In this document: in pieces, positions 12,507 through 21,772 of the stretch
Layout: each line of letters begins with the position of its first letter
How positions within the stretch are numbered: position 1 is the first letter of the stretch
Origin: Paragordius varius
Taxonomy: Eukaryota; Nematomorpha
NCBI GenBank assembly: GCA_964247055.1
Contig: OZ176056.1
Coordinates: 3,162,001-3,226,000 of the forward strand
DNA: 64,000 bases
Direction: 5' to 3'
Notes under the pieces: model-generated
What the model was told of the DNA's origin: nothing
Seen by the model: only the letters and a program-made list of their open reading frames with translations
Databases searched by the model: none
Program-made: the position numbers and the translations under genes

Positions 12507-15500
12507 ATTTATAGTTCAAAATCACCCTTAAATAATTTAAATTGACTCACGAACAATTCAATTTCACCCTAAAATAATTTGTGTTTTTTAAAATTAAAAA
12601 TTACCTTTATTTGATAATATATTTAATAAATATGAAATTCTATTTAAAATTAAAACAATACTGAAAAAATAATAAACTATGTCCTAAAAATATATTTCAT
12701 ATTAATGATGATGGTATATTATACCGAAAACACAAAACTTTTTTTAGGGTGAATTTGAATTGTTCAAGGATGAATATGTATTTAAGGGTGAATTTGAATT
12801 GTAAATGGTTAATAAATATTATATAGTTCAAACAAAAGTGCATGTTTAAAGGATTTACCCTTACGACCCTATTTTCCCCCAATCCATTTACCTGGGGACG
12901 AGATAGATGATATACTGTGTCAAAGGCCTTTAGAACCCCAAGCTACAACATTATTTAGCGTAAAAACTTATATGCACCTTCTTTTTATTCTAAAAAAATT
13001 TTGATTTTATTGAATATATATAAAAAAAATATAGATAATTATTGTATATAAAATGCTTTAGTTTAGTATATTTCATAGAATTATTCAGTAATCCAGTTTC
13101 TATCAATAAACTAAATTATGGAGTATATAAATCAGATACCACTTTGATTGCTCTCAAGAAGAGTTGAATAAAATAGGGGTTTTATACGCGGAAACAATAT
13201 GTAGTTATTATAATAATATAAGCGACTTTTATTAGATATATTAAACAAACTTTGTCTAGTGCCAATTTGATCTTTTCTTTACCCTATGCTAGGGTTATCG
13301 CTTAAAACTTTTATAAAAGTTTTTAATATTGTTGCAATTATTTTTTATCGAAAAAAACTGTTTTTATTTTAAATTACCAGCATGAGTTAAACATTAACGG
13401 GAATATTAAAATACTATTAAATTTGATACATGTATATATGTATGATATATAAATTTAATTTTACAAAATTGAAACCGGATTAAATAACATAAATCCAGAC
13501 ACCTAAAAACTTTCCGTAAAAAATTGTAAATTATTTGATTTATAGTTCTTTTATCTTTTTTACGTACTAATATATACCATTTACATTTCGAATTCACCCT
13601 TGAACAATTCAAATTCACCCTAAAAATAAATTATGTGTTTTCGAACTAGTATAACTTATATTTATATAAAATATATCGTTATGGCATAATTTATTATTGT
13701 TCCAGTATTATTTTAATTTAAAACAAAAAATTTTCTAAAAAAATATATTAAAATATAAGTAATTTTAATTTTAAAAAAATATGTTATTATTTGAGGGTGA
13801 ATTTGAATTGTTCAAGGGTTAATTTGAATTGTAAATGGTATATATATATATAAAAATTTGTGTTGTATAAAATTTTTTTTAACTAAAATATTATATATAT
13901 CAGCTTTTTGCGCCATTTTTGGTTTTTAACATTTTTCCTGTTTTTCCTACAGGTCCCCTTTTTTCACTATTTGTTATTTTTTTCCTAAATCCCTAAATTA
14001 TATACCATATTTTACAAAAAATTAAATTTTATTTAACTGCTATTCAAATTACCATTTGCAGTTTACGCTAAAAATTAGGTGTATGTGTTTTAAGATTAAA
14101 AATTACTAATAGTTTTTTATATTTTTATAAAAAGATATAATTTGTTTAAAATTTAAATAATTCTGAAAAAATAATAGAACTATGCCCCATTAAGATAAAT
14201 TTCATATTAATGAGTTATATTACTGCTAATTTATTTTTAGGGCTAATTGAATTGTTTGAGGGTAAATTTAAATTGTTTGAGGGTTTGAATTGTTCGAGGG
14301 TAAGTTCAAATTCTTCGAGGGTGAATTTAAATTGTTCGAGGGGGAATTTGAATTGTTCAGGGGTGAATTTGAATTGTAAATGGTATATTATAAAATATTT
14401 TTTTGCATATTACCCTTGGCTTTTATAGGTGTCAAATTGTACCAATTTATACTGTTTGGGAACTAATAATAGCATATATTTCCAAGCAACTATGGCCACG
14501 TGGAATGGCGTTCCCTGTAGAATTATTAAACGTTCACGTAATAATCAACACCATTTAACTCCCAACTTTGAGAAAAGGGTAAATTTTTAATATTTTTTAT
14601 AAAATTTGAGAAATTATATATAAAATGTACTAACTAATAATAAAAAGAGAAAATATTTTTTTACTATAATCATACCCTTCTAAATGTTTATTAATTTAAT
14701 ATATATATCGATATAAACTTATTATCGATTTAATTTGCGAAATGGTACTTAATTATATAATTAAAAATTGTGATTTTATAGTTTGTGTCAGGAAAAATCA
14801 AGGTTATGGCGGCTGTTTTTAAGGCAAAAAAATATATTTGTCTTTTCTTATTTTTACGTTTTGTGTTTCTCCTTGTAGATACAATTTGCGCTTTGATTTA
14901 CAATATGAATAAGGATATATTGCAAGAAAGTTATTAATTATTTCCAAATAGCTCATAGCATTATTATTGGCTAATAATAGTAAAAAGTGTGAAAAAATAA
15001 CTATAAGTCAATATGCTATTTGGCAATACTTAATAACTTTCTAGCAATGTATACATCTTACTCATAATGTAATATCCCATTAATTTTATAATGAATAATT
15101 TTAATTTTTTCTATACACGCACGCCATTTTTAAAATTTTTGGCTTTTTAGGTATGTTTTAATGGTGAATGCAGGATTCGCCAAGATGTAATCTTAGAATT
15201 GGGAATAGGTTGGGCGTCCTGGTCCCGTTGGAGTCCTTGTAATAAAGGGAGACGGTTTAGGGAACGAGAATGTCAATCTATGCAGTATGTAATAACTTTT
15301 ATATAGATATTTGGATTTTTTTCCATTCACAAATTGTGCATTTTATAAAACTTATTGACTGATTTCAACAATTTATCTAGAACACTTTCTTAAATTTGAT
15401 CATTATAAACTTTTTTATGAGATAACTAATCATCAAATACCTATAAACAGTTGAGAACCACAACGCAATGGTGGCTGATTTTTTTGGGATATCTCTTTTT

Positions 15501-17988
15501 TAGGTTTTAAATAGCTTTTATGGTTGTGTTTGGTTGTTTTTCACTTCAAAATTGATCCGTAGTCTTATTTCCATTCTGTAAAGAAATGATTATTATTTGG
15601 CGCTTATAATATTTTTGTCTCGTTATAGCTTTTCTCATGGTAGATGAGTTAATTGATCAGTTTGTTTTTTTTTAAAACTCTAACCCATTGTTGTCTGATT
15701 CCGTTGTAATACGAAATAAGTCCAATTCAGTGTAATTTTTTACCACCTCACCGTTTTAAATCTAATTTGTTTTTACCATTTCCCGTTCGCTTTAAGATCG
15801 ACAGGAAATCGGGGCTTCAAGGACTTTGGTTTTTGCGTGGTGTGATATCCCTAGAAGTTAAGTTGTGATGGGGTTTTCCTCGATAAACCTAATTCATGTT
15901 TAATTTTTTATAAGGCTTTTTAGTCCAACATTCTTACATGTAATAGTAGATTTGAAATAAACTTCTCACGAAACGTCGGTTCCTAAAAAGCCATTTTAAT
16001 TAACAACGGATCTTTTAAATTATTTAATATCGCTTTTTTAACAATCTTATGTCTTTGTTAGATTCAAACCACATTTATTATTTAACCTACCTTTTCTAAA
16101 CGGCTTAAAACGTTATTTAATAATAAAAGTATTGCATAGTCTACCCAAGTTTCCGCTGGCAGATCTTAACGACTTGTAATGATTGGTTTTATGCCTTATA
16201 ACTCCTACAGCTGAAATTAAATAATGATATTGATACTCGATTTATCATACAAAATGTTATATAATCATTAAAAGACGGGGTAAATCAATCTAGGGGTCCT
16301 TTTATCAACGGTTATGGCTGAAACTCATTTTATAATCTAATTTGTAATAAAACATGAACACTAAATTACATTTTGAAAAAAGGTTTTCTTTTCAGATGTC
16401 GTGTAAGACCAAATAATTATGACACTCTTGCAAAGAGCTGTATTTGTTTATGTACTTACTGGTAAATGATAAAAAGAAACCGATGCAAGTAAGAACTTAA
16501 ATATTTTAAACCGGTTGGATAAGGATACTATATGTTAGGTCCGAACCATTTGTGAGTTACCCTCTGAGTTTGAAATGTCTAATAGAGGTATAGTTTGTCA
16601 ATAAAAGAATGCGCAATCTTAACATTGGATTTTTTTTAATTTTACGAATACGGCAAATGTGACTGAGTTGTTTAGAATTAGTCGCGGGGTTTATGAAGAA
16701 TCATTAACTTTGAGGCAATTTTTTCCCAGCGGGGTTCAATATTGGCGAATGCGCACCGAGATTGAAAAATATATTTTATGAATCCAACTGAGATTTTTGT
16801 AAGAGCATTTTTTCGTTAACGTGTAGGCCTATTTAACTTTACAAATAGATTTTTTATGATGTATCAAATCTGATTCCGACATTTTTTGAGTCGTCGTTAA
16901 CTTCCGTCTTGAAAAATATTGGATTTGAAACAATCTTTCAAAAAAGTGTATGATTTAAATAAAAATGGCAAATAATTTATCCATTTACAAATGTGACCGA
17001 GCCAAGTTTTTGCTATTTAACTGCGCTCTCAAAAATAGGTTTTTTGCAAAAAAATTGAAACAATTTTTCGATAAACATATCTATTTCTAAAATTAAGTAT
17101 ATTTCTAGCGTACGGTGAGTGTTTGTAAAATGCATCTTAAAATAAATTGTATAAGACCCATTTTTGGGATTCCCATAATACCATTCATATACATTCCCTA
17201 TATTAATCTTGATCGGAAGTTATTATTTTATAACTCTTGTATTGGTTTTAGCTAATATGTAAATAAATATAGCGCAAAATAAAATTTTTGCCCAATCAAT
17301 TTTAACTTAAATAAATTGTTGAATATGAATAACTTTAACTTGAAAAAGGGACGACAGTTTTATTATAATCAATGTCACAATAATATGTAATGTGAAACCA
17401 CCCCGTAAAACAGTGGTTCCCAAAAGGGGATCTAGAAAAATTTAAAGGGGGGGGCGCGAAAAATTTGGAGAATTTAATGAAAAAATAAAACTAGAAACAA
17501 ATTGAAAGATTTCGGGTGCCAATCATCAAGATTTATTACCGCTATGGAAAAAATATTTTAAATAATGCAGGGATCTAATTGATTAGGATTTTCACATTTT
17601 TATATTGGATTTTTTGAGAGGGGGCGCAAGAATTTTTATTTTCAATTTAGTGGAGCCAAAAAAAGTGGGAACCACTGCCGTAAAGTGATAGTTAAAAACA
17701 TTCTTTTTAGTAAAAAATCTTATCAGCTTCTATTAATTTTCTTAAATTTTTACTTATTTATATTATGCCGATAATCATCGTTTGAATAAATATAAGTCTG
17801 ACACGGCCGCTAGTAATATTAAATTTTTTTAATAAAATCATTTTATTTTAATGTTTGTAAAAAGAAATTTTTCCAAATTCTGAAAATCAAAATTATATTT
17901 AAAGCGATACGGAATTTTCAATTATTTTTATTTGTGTTTTAGATTTGAATATTGCACAGGTGAATTTGTTACCTCGATTGGATGTTAA
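4934..17988 (+). CDS. ADAMTS-type secreted zinc metalloprotease, 12 exons
   Basis: Exons 4934-5410, 7918-8077, 8606-8757, 8988-9062, 9201-9304, 10104-10135, 11128-11233, 11946-12080, 12839-12959, 14429-14578, 15151-15284 and 17943-17988 join in one frame (563 residues). Order of parts: hydrophobic signal-like start; Asn-rich prodomain; furin-type RNRR at 227-230; reprolysin domain with zinc site HELGHLFGCAHD (364-375) and Met-turn M389; disintegrin-like and Cys-rich part with the family's CLKDLP..LPG and VCFNGEC patterns; one TSP1 repeat (WASWSRWSPC to the final YCTGEFVTSIGC). Family role: cleavage of extracellular-matrix or secreted proteins. It is very short for an ADAMTS, with no spacer or further TSP1 repeats. 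TSP1 lacks the usual C-S-x-T-C-G-G-G cysteine. Exon choice rests on phase and homology; no transcript data were available. Confidence 0.85.
5616..5891. mobile_element. Iteron MITE copy A2
   Basis: Shortened left end (TACGGTTCAAATTCACCC); right end has three GGTGAA/GGTGGA units and AAAATGGTA. It lies in protease intron 1. Confidence 0.8.
6469..7052 (+). mobile_element. TTAA-site non-autonomous element, copy 2
   Basis: Same boundaries (TTAACACTT...AAGTGTTAA) and same order of interior blocks as 1036-1621, including AAGGAAACGGTCCCAATT and CAGGCCTGGGGTAT, with scattered substitutions. It lies in protease intron 1 in the same orientation as copy 1. Confidence 0.78.
7882..7912. repeat. (TA)n tract abutting a splice acceptor
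   Basis: An uninterrupted TA run that ends only five bases before the AG acceptor of protease exon 2 (TCATAG|AATGCC). It occupies the place of the normal pyrimidine tract. Confidence 0.85.
8291..8522. mobile_element. Iteron MITE copy A3
   Basis: TACCATTTACAATT at the left and TTGTAAATGGTA at the right, with the interior reversed relative to A1. It lies in protease intron 2 and ends 84 bp before exon 3. Confidence 0.85.
9305..10103 (+). other. Protease intron 5
   Basis: About 800 bp of AT-rich intron sequence. No repeat or RNA signal was recognised. Confidence 0.6.
10104..10135 (+). CDS. 32-nt micro-exon of the ADAMTS-type protease
   Basis: AACCTTTAG|ATCG ... GATC|GTAAGT. The exon enters in phase 2 and leaves in phase 1, which is what exon 5 and exon 7 require. 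With it, the junction reads D-LGGLSGGLFC, equivalent to the family's D-T-LGVAYVGTVC before the zinc motif. Without it, the frame is lost. Confidence 0.82.
10430..10706. mobile_element. Iteron MITE copy A4
   Basis: Divergent ends (TATCATTTACTG... / ...ACTAAATGGCA) but the interior and GGGTGAAT iterons are clear. It lies in protease intron 6. Confidence 0.75.
10808..11094. mobile_element. Tc1-like MITE copy B1
   Basis: Long inverted ends containing TTATACGGACAAAACGTAAA and its complement near 11050-11080. The right terminus reads TTTTTACTG. It lies in protease intron 6, between A4 and exon 7. Confidence 0.75.
11368..11609. mobile_element. Iteron MITE copy A5
   Basis: TACCATTTACAATT ... GTAAATGGTA; shorter interior than A1. 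It lies in protease intron 7. Confidence 0.85.
11619..11872. mobile_element. Tc1-like MITE copy B2
   Basis: CAGTAAAACAACTTGAGATA at the left and a degenerate CTG end at the right, with ACGGACAAAACGT / ACGTTTTATCCGT arms. It lies only ten bases after A5 in protease intron 7. Confidence 0.75.
12449..12502. repeat. (TA)n microsatellite next to MITE A6
   Basis: A long TA run directly before the TACC end of MITE A6. This fits slippage expansion at, or insertion into, a TA target. Confidence 0.85.
12503..12811. mobile_element. Iteron MITE copy A6
   Basis: TACCATTTATAGTTC ... TTGTAAATGGTTA. Its right end is only 27 bp before the acceptor of protease exon 9 (12839). Confidence 0.85.
13575..13840. 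mobile_element. Iteron MITE copy A7
   Basis: TACCATTTACATTTCG ... TTGTAAATGGTA, followed by a short TA run. Confidence 0.85.
14050..14385. mobile_element. Iteron MITE copy A8, expanded iterons
   Basis: The left end is nearly stripped of iterons (TACCATTTGCAGTTTACG). The right end (about 14238-14385) carries about seven GGGTGAATTTGAATTGTTCGA-type units in tandem. It ends 43 bp before protease exon 10. Confidence 0.82.
14899..15072. mobile_element. CAGT-type MITE copy C1
   Basis: Inverted arms (AGAAAGTTATTAA / TTAATAACTTTCT) flank a core containing ATTATTGGCTAATAATAG, which is shared with copies at 30601-30781 and 42793-42965. It lies in protease intron 10. Confidence 0.75.
16396..16465 (+). 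CDS. Possible alternative 3' or stop-carrying exon of the protease
   Basis: A strong pyrimidine tract and acceptor (TTTTCTTTTCAG) open a 66-nt block ending in a donor-like TG|GTAAAT. It accepts the phase-2 end of exon 11 and would add a Cys-rich tail ending CICLCTYW. Read straight on, TAA follows at 16463-16465. Spliced to the last exon, the junction itself makes TGA. Direct splicing of exon 11 to 17943 instead completes the TSP1 pattern YC(9)C. I read this as an alternative terminal or stop-carrying exon, or chance. Confidence 0.35.
17411..17677. mobile_element. Non-autonomous hAT element with 8-bp target duplication
   Basis: CAGTGGTTCCCAAA at the left end and TGGGAACCACTG at the right. The flanking octamers CCGTAAAA (17403-17410) and CCGTAAAG (17678-17685) match at 7 of 8 bases. 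There is no ORF. The termini are classic hAT type. Confidence 0.88.
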
Positions 17989-18061
17989 AAGACAGTAACA
18001 ATTCAAATATTATCACATTACATTAGCAATTACCTTGTAAAAAGACATATATGTACCATCA

Positions 18062-18067
18062 AATAAA
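18062..18067 (+). promoter_or_regulatory. Candidate poly(A) signal of the protease gene
   Basis: AATAAA 74 bases after the protease stop codon and before the next ORF. It is plausible by position only. Confidence 0.35.
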
Positions 18068-18181
18068 TTTGGATAAATGTAACACAATGCCACTTAATTT
18101 AAGGACATTCATCAAAAAAAATTTGAATTATCTTGTTTATTCGTAGTAATTTTCCGTTTAAACTGTTTGCCAGTAATCGAA

Positions 18182-18493
18182 ATGTTTCAAATAAAACACC
18201 ACCTTACATTGATAACAATCATTGGGCTTGCAATTATTATTCCTTTACAAATTTCAACTAACCATGCATTATTCATTAGTCCAATATTGAAGCAATCTTT
18301 TAACGACAAAAATAAAAATAATCAAACTTTGAAGGCATTTAACCCAGTTAGCAATCCAAAATTTTATCAATTTTTGTATTTGATTGCAAAAAATGAAACA
18401 TCATCCATTAGTACAAGACGAGGTTTTCCATTCGATTATGGGTATCAACTAACAGGAAAAGGCAATATTGTCAAATTTTCCAAGCCATTTTAA
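18182..18493 (+). CDS. Small secreted protein, possible neuropeptide precursor
   Basis: An intronless 103-codon ORF. The start chosen is ATG 18182 because the open frame upstream has only TTG. The N-terminus has basic residues, then a hydrophobic core (about residues 8-24) and a plausible signal cleavage after residue 29 (TNHA). The rest has no cysteines. Near the end, a dibasic RR is followed by GFPFDYGYQLT and then GKG, the usual look of a prohormone-convertase site plus an amidation signal. I do not recognise the family. It begins 194 bp after the protease stop, on the same strand. AATAAA lies at 18627-18632. It could be an unrelated secreted peptide or a chance ORF. Confidence 0.45.
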   Translation: MFQIKHHLTLITIIGLAIIIPLQISTNHALFISPILKQSFNDKNKNNQTLKAFNPVSNPKFYQFLYLIAKNETSSISTRRGFPFDYGYQLTGKGNIVKFSKPF

Positions 18494-19289
18494 ACTTTTT
18501 TTTAATGGTTTATAAAGCTTAAATTTTACCTTACTAGTCATAACTAAAACCTTTATAGCAAAATTGTTTTATTATCGCTGTATTTATAGTAGATTAATTT
18601 GCATTGTAATGTGTTTTTACAATATGAATAAATGATTTTTTTACTTCCTTGTCAAATTAAGCCTGCAGTTTGCGGTATATGCCATAAAATCTAAAGGTTA
18701 TGATAAAAGTTTGCGGTTATGTAAAATATTTTTTGAAAAAATAAAAACTAGTTTTTTGGAAATTATTTTTTATTTAAATCACTTAATTTAAGGGATAATA
18801 TACCCTAGATGTATATCTGTTTAACATCTAATTATATTTTTCACCTATATTAGTTAAAAAAACCGGGGTTTAAATTAGGATTCTACTTGTAAATGTAATT
18901 AGATTTACCATTAATGTTTTAAACGCCATGTCTAGAATATTATCAAATTATAGGTTAACCTTTTTTTAACCATAAAAAATGTTAATTTTTGTAGAATTTA
19001 TTTTTTAGTATAAAACCCCAAATATGTATTGTAATGGAATAATTGTCGTAAAAAGGTTTTGGATATTGTTTTTGTGTTATAACAGTAGACTTGATTTCAT
19101 GAAGATGGAGCATTTTTTATTTTACAAAACTAATAAACTAATTCTTATGGTCATCATACTATTTAATTAATAAAGTCCTCATTTTAGAAGGTACCTTTCG
19201 ACAAACTACTAAGATGTGGGGTTTTTTAAGCCTTCATATTTAGCAAATATAAGAATTATTGTTATCTTTTATCAATACTAATAGAAATA

Positions 19290-19561
19290 TACCATTTACA
19301 GTTCAAAATCACCCTTGAACAATTCAAATTCACCCTAAAATAAATTTTTTTTAAATTAAAAATTACCCATATTTATAAAAAATAAAATTGTCTAAAATTA
19401 ATATAATACTGAAAAAATAATAAACTATGCCATAAGAATATATTTTATATTAATGATAAGTTATATTAGCCCGAAAACACTTAATTTATTTTTAGGGTGA
19501 ATTCGAATTGTTAGAGTGTGAATTCGAATTGTTCAAGGGTGAATTTGGATTGTAAATGGTA
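19290..19561. mobile_element. Iteron MITE copy A9
   Basis: TACCATTTACAGTTC ... TTGTAAATGGTA, with two iterons at the left and three at the right. Confidence 0.85.
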
Positions 19562-19955
19562 TATAATTGCAATTCTAAACAATATAAAAATAAATCAAAA
19601 GAGTAATTTTATTTTATATATCAAAAAACATGCTCGTTTCAAAACCATGTTTTCCCTCACTTATGTCATGATAGGGTAGTGTCCGCTTTATAACTGTTTT
19701 AGTAGAAAAGACTTATGAAAGCATAATTTGTTGGACAAAGTTTTTTTTTGTTTTTTACGATCCAGACAGTGAAAAAAATAGCTGTTTTTAGGGTTGAAAT
19801 TATGAGACATTCACAGTTATGGTGTATTACCCCAACGCCCTAATCACTTTTAACATATTGTACATAAAGGTTAACAAGCTCTTGATATACGATTCCCAAA
19901 TATTACAGTTTATGGTGTTAAAGGTAAGAAGTACAGTCAAATTATGTCTAAAAGC

Positions 19956-20270
19956 AGGGGTGTCCAACACAAGGCCCGCGGGACGCATGCAGGCCTCTGA
20001 AATTTTATGTGTAACCCGCGAAAATTTTGGAACACCCATAATTTGCCAAAATATTCTCACAAATATTATTATTGATATTTCGCAAACAATGTTTCTAAAT
20101 AAGTCTACCTAATTGGCAAGAATTAGAAATAATTGTTGAATTTTGTTTGCATTTTACAGTTTAATGTTTGAAATCCAATAAATTATTATTTATCAAGGTC
20201 CAAATAAATTTCGAATGTGGCCTACGATTCCATTTTTGTTGGTGTCCTCTCTTAAAAAATGTTATACCAG
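19956..20270. mobile_element. hAT-like remnant (CAGGGGTGTCC end)
   Basis: The left end CAGGGGTGTCCAACACAAGG followed by CCCGCGGG is typical of Charlie-type hAT termini. The right end is decayed (GTTGGTGTCC near 20250). Related starts occur at about 814, 44000 and 45622. Confidence 0.5.
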
Positions 20271-20676
20271 AGTAATTTATATCGTAGAGTTTTGAATTAA
20301 TATAAATACTGCAAGGATTTAGAATTTCATTATTGTTAATTATTTGTATACCTAATATGACTATGTGGGTTGGTTAAAAAAAGTTATTTTCATGTGTGAA
20401 GATTATTCTTTAGTTTTGACCAATATAAATACATAGACAATAGGAATACAACTGATTAGATAAAAATACAAATTGTTAAAAGAACAAGAGAAAATAGAAA
20501 ACTCATAGGTAAAGTTGATCAAAAATCACACAAGAAAGTTAAAAAGTTAAATAATTGGTTGACATGGCAACTATATTTAATATATCATTAAATTATTTAT
20601 TCAACTTGATATAATTTTTAGCATCCCAATCAAACTCAATTTTATGTGTATATTTTGTATTAAGGAATTCGAGTTG

Positions 20677-20715
<39 letters not shown>
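20677..20715. repeat. (TA)n microsatellite
   Basis: A pure alternating TA run. Confidence 0.9.
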
Positions 20716-20718
<3 letters not shown>

Positions 20719-21058
20719 TATGAGATAATTTCGATATAACAAATCAATTTTTTAGATGTGTGCAATATTGTTTCAATATATATGTAAATATTATATATAT
20801 AAAATAAAAAGATAATTAACTTATTTTATTTCGCTAGAATTGGTTAAAATTGTTTAGTATAGTTATATTAATTAGATATGCACGCGTGTATCGATACCAA
20901 TTTAAAAAATATTGGGGACAAATTTTTTAGTGTATACGTCAAACATGCTTAGTTAAATGATTATTTAGGCGTCTTCTTAGCTTCCAATCGTTAAAATGTA
21001 AATCTTTCCACACTAAATTACAAAAATAATTATGACGTAAAAACCTTGAAACATTAAA

Positions 21059-21772
21059 CTAAGAAGATGATGCCGATATACAAGGACAACAACATAAGAA
21101 GGAATGAAAACAGGCTTGGAGAGAGGAATGCAACAAAGGTGAATTGAGGCGGCCATTACTGTGGGGCGTTGAACCGTTTGATGGGTGAGCAGACGATCTA
21201 TTACTCAATGATGACGTGTGACGTGACCAAAACCCGGTGCGTTTCTTCTTTTTCTCATCTTGCGTATTTGGTTCGGGTAAAGTTTCTCGCACTACTAAAT
21301 GCATCACAGACGTTTTTCCCAAAGGCAAGAGCAGGGCCCCCAAAATCACATTACCGTGCAAAAATCTGCCCTGGTATATTAATTTTAAAAATTTAGCACT
21401 ATTAACACCTTCAAGTTTCCGAGCCGCATCCCATTCTTGATAGACATGTTCCGTGACATAATTTGCCGTATGAATCGGAGAAAATAAAAAATCTCGTTTG
21501 TTTCCATCTATAAGAATGAGCCGAAGATTAATTAGGTTATTTGGAATGGGAGTAGGTTTATTAAAACTGGTATTATTGCAGTCATTATCGTCAATAACTT
21601 CTTGATGCAAAATTTGCGGTATATTTTTAATGCTTTCGTCAGTTTTAATTTCGGTTCTAGAGCTCTTTTTTCTTTTGCTCTGTGAACCTCGAGAATTTTG
21701 CGAAGATGCACATGAAGATGATTTTGAATCTCTGGAATTCACAACATCATTAGTGTTTATATCAGTATTCAT
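21059..21772 (-). CDS. UBL3: UBL3-like membrane-anchored ubiquitin-fold protein
   Basis: A single exon of 237 residues; TAA lies directly before the ATG in frame. Residues 80-170 match human UBL3 closely (INLRLIL..., FLFSP, LKLIYQGRFLHGN, GALLLP.GKTSVMHLV.RETLPEPN). UBL3 is a prenylated, membrane-tethered ubiquitin-fold protein that sorts cargo to extracellular vesicles. Oddities: an 80-residue Ser-rich N-terminal extension with a basic KRKK patch, and about 65 residues after the core (basic KKKKR, then Ser/Asn-rich). The human C-terminus is CaaX (CVIL). Here a Cys cluster (C221, C227-C229, C231) ends CISASSS, so a CaaX-like CISA is followed by three serines. Anchoring may instead be by palmitoylation. 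No intron is visible. Confidence 0.9.
   Translation of the reverse strand: MNTDINTNDVVNSRDSKSSSCASSQNSRGSQSKRKKSSRTEIKTDESIKNIPQILHQEVIDDNDCNNTSFNKPTPIPNNLINLRLILIDGNKRDFLFSPIHTANYVTEHVYQEWDAARKLEGVNSAKFLKLIYQGRFLHGNVILGALLLPLGKTSVMHLVVRETLPEPNTQDEKKKKRTGFWSRHTSSLSNRSSAHPSNGSTPHSNGRLNSPLLHSSLQACFHSFLCCCPCISASSS

Larger units (their letters stand above)
12960..14428 (+). other. Protease intron 9
   Basis: A 1.47-kb intron that contains two iteron MITEs (A7, A8) and AT-rich sequence. Nothing else is recognisable. Confidence 0.7.
15285..17942 (+). other. Protease intron 11 (long)
   Basis: A 2.66-kb stretch between the two TSP1 exons. It contains a possible 66-nt alternative exon (16396-16461) and a complete hAT MITE (17411-17677). 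The part from about 15430 to 17100 is less AT-biased than its surroundings and holds two diverged blocks with AAATGTGACNGAG (near 16657 and 16990), perhaps an old decayed element. No coding frame is evident there. Confidence 0.6.
18494..21058. other. Intergenic region between the small ORF and UBL3
   Basis: AT-rich and non-coding. It contains iteron MITE A9 (19290-19561), a hAT-like remnant (about 19956-20270) and a (TA)n tract (20677-20715). Confidence 0.6.

Noticed and set aside
14050-14385. Regularly spaced ~21-bp repeats suggesting a CRISPR-like array
   Set aside because: Units are directly abutting without spacers, belong to a MITE end and occur in an intron of an animal gene.
12697-14428. 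Three open frames of 60-72 codons repeating NLNCSRVN-like units
   Set aside because: These are translations of MITE iterons (A6, A7, A8), not genes; the last codons before 14428 are intron.
19819-20112. Open frames on both strands around 19.8-20.1 kb
   Set aside because: They fall over the hAT-like remnant, and no splice partners or family similarity were seen.
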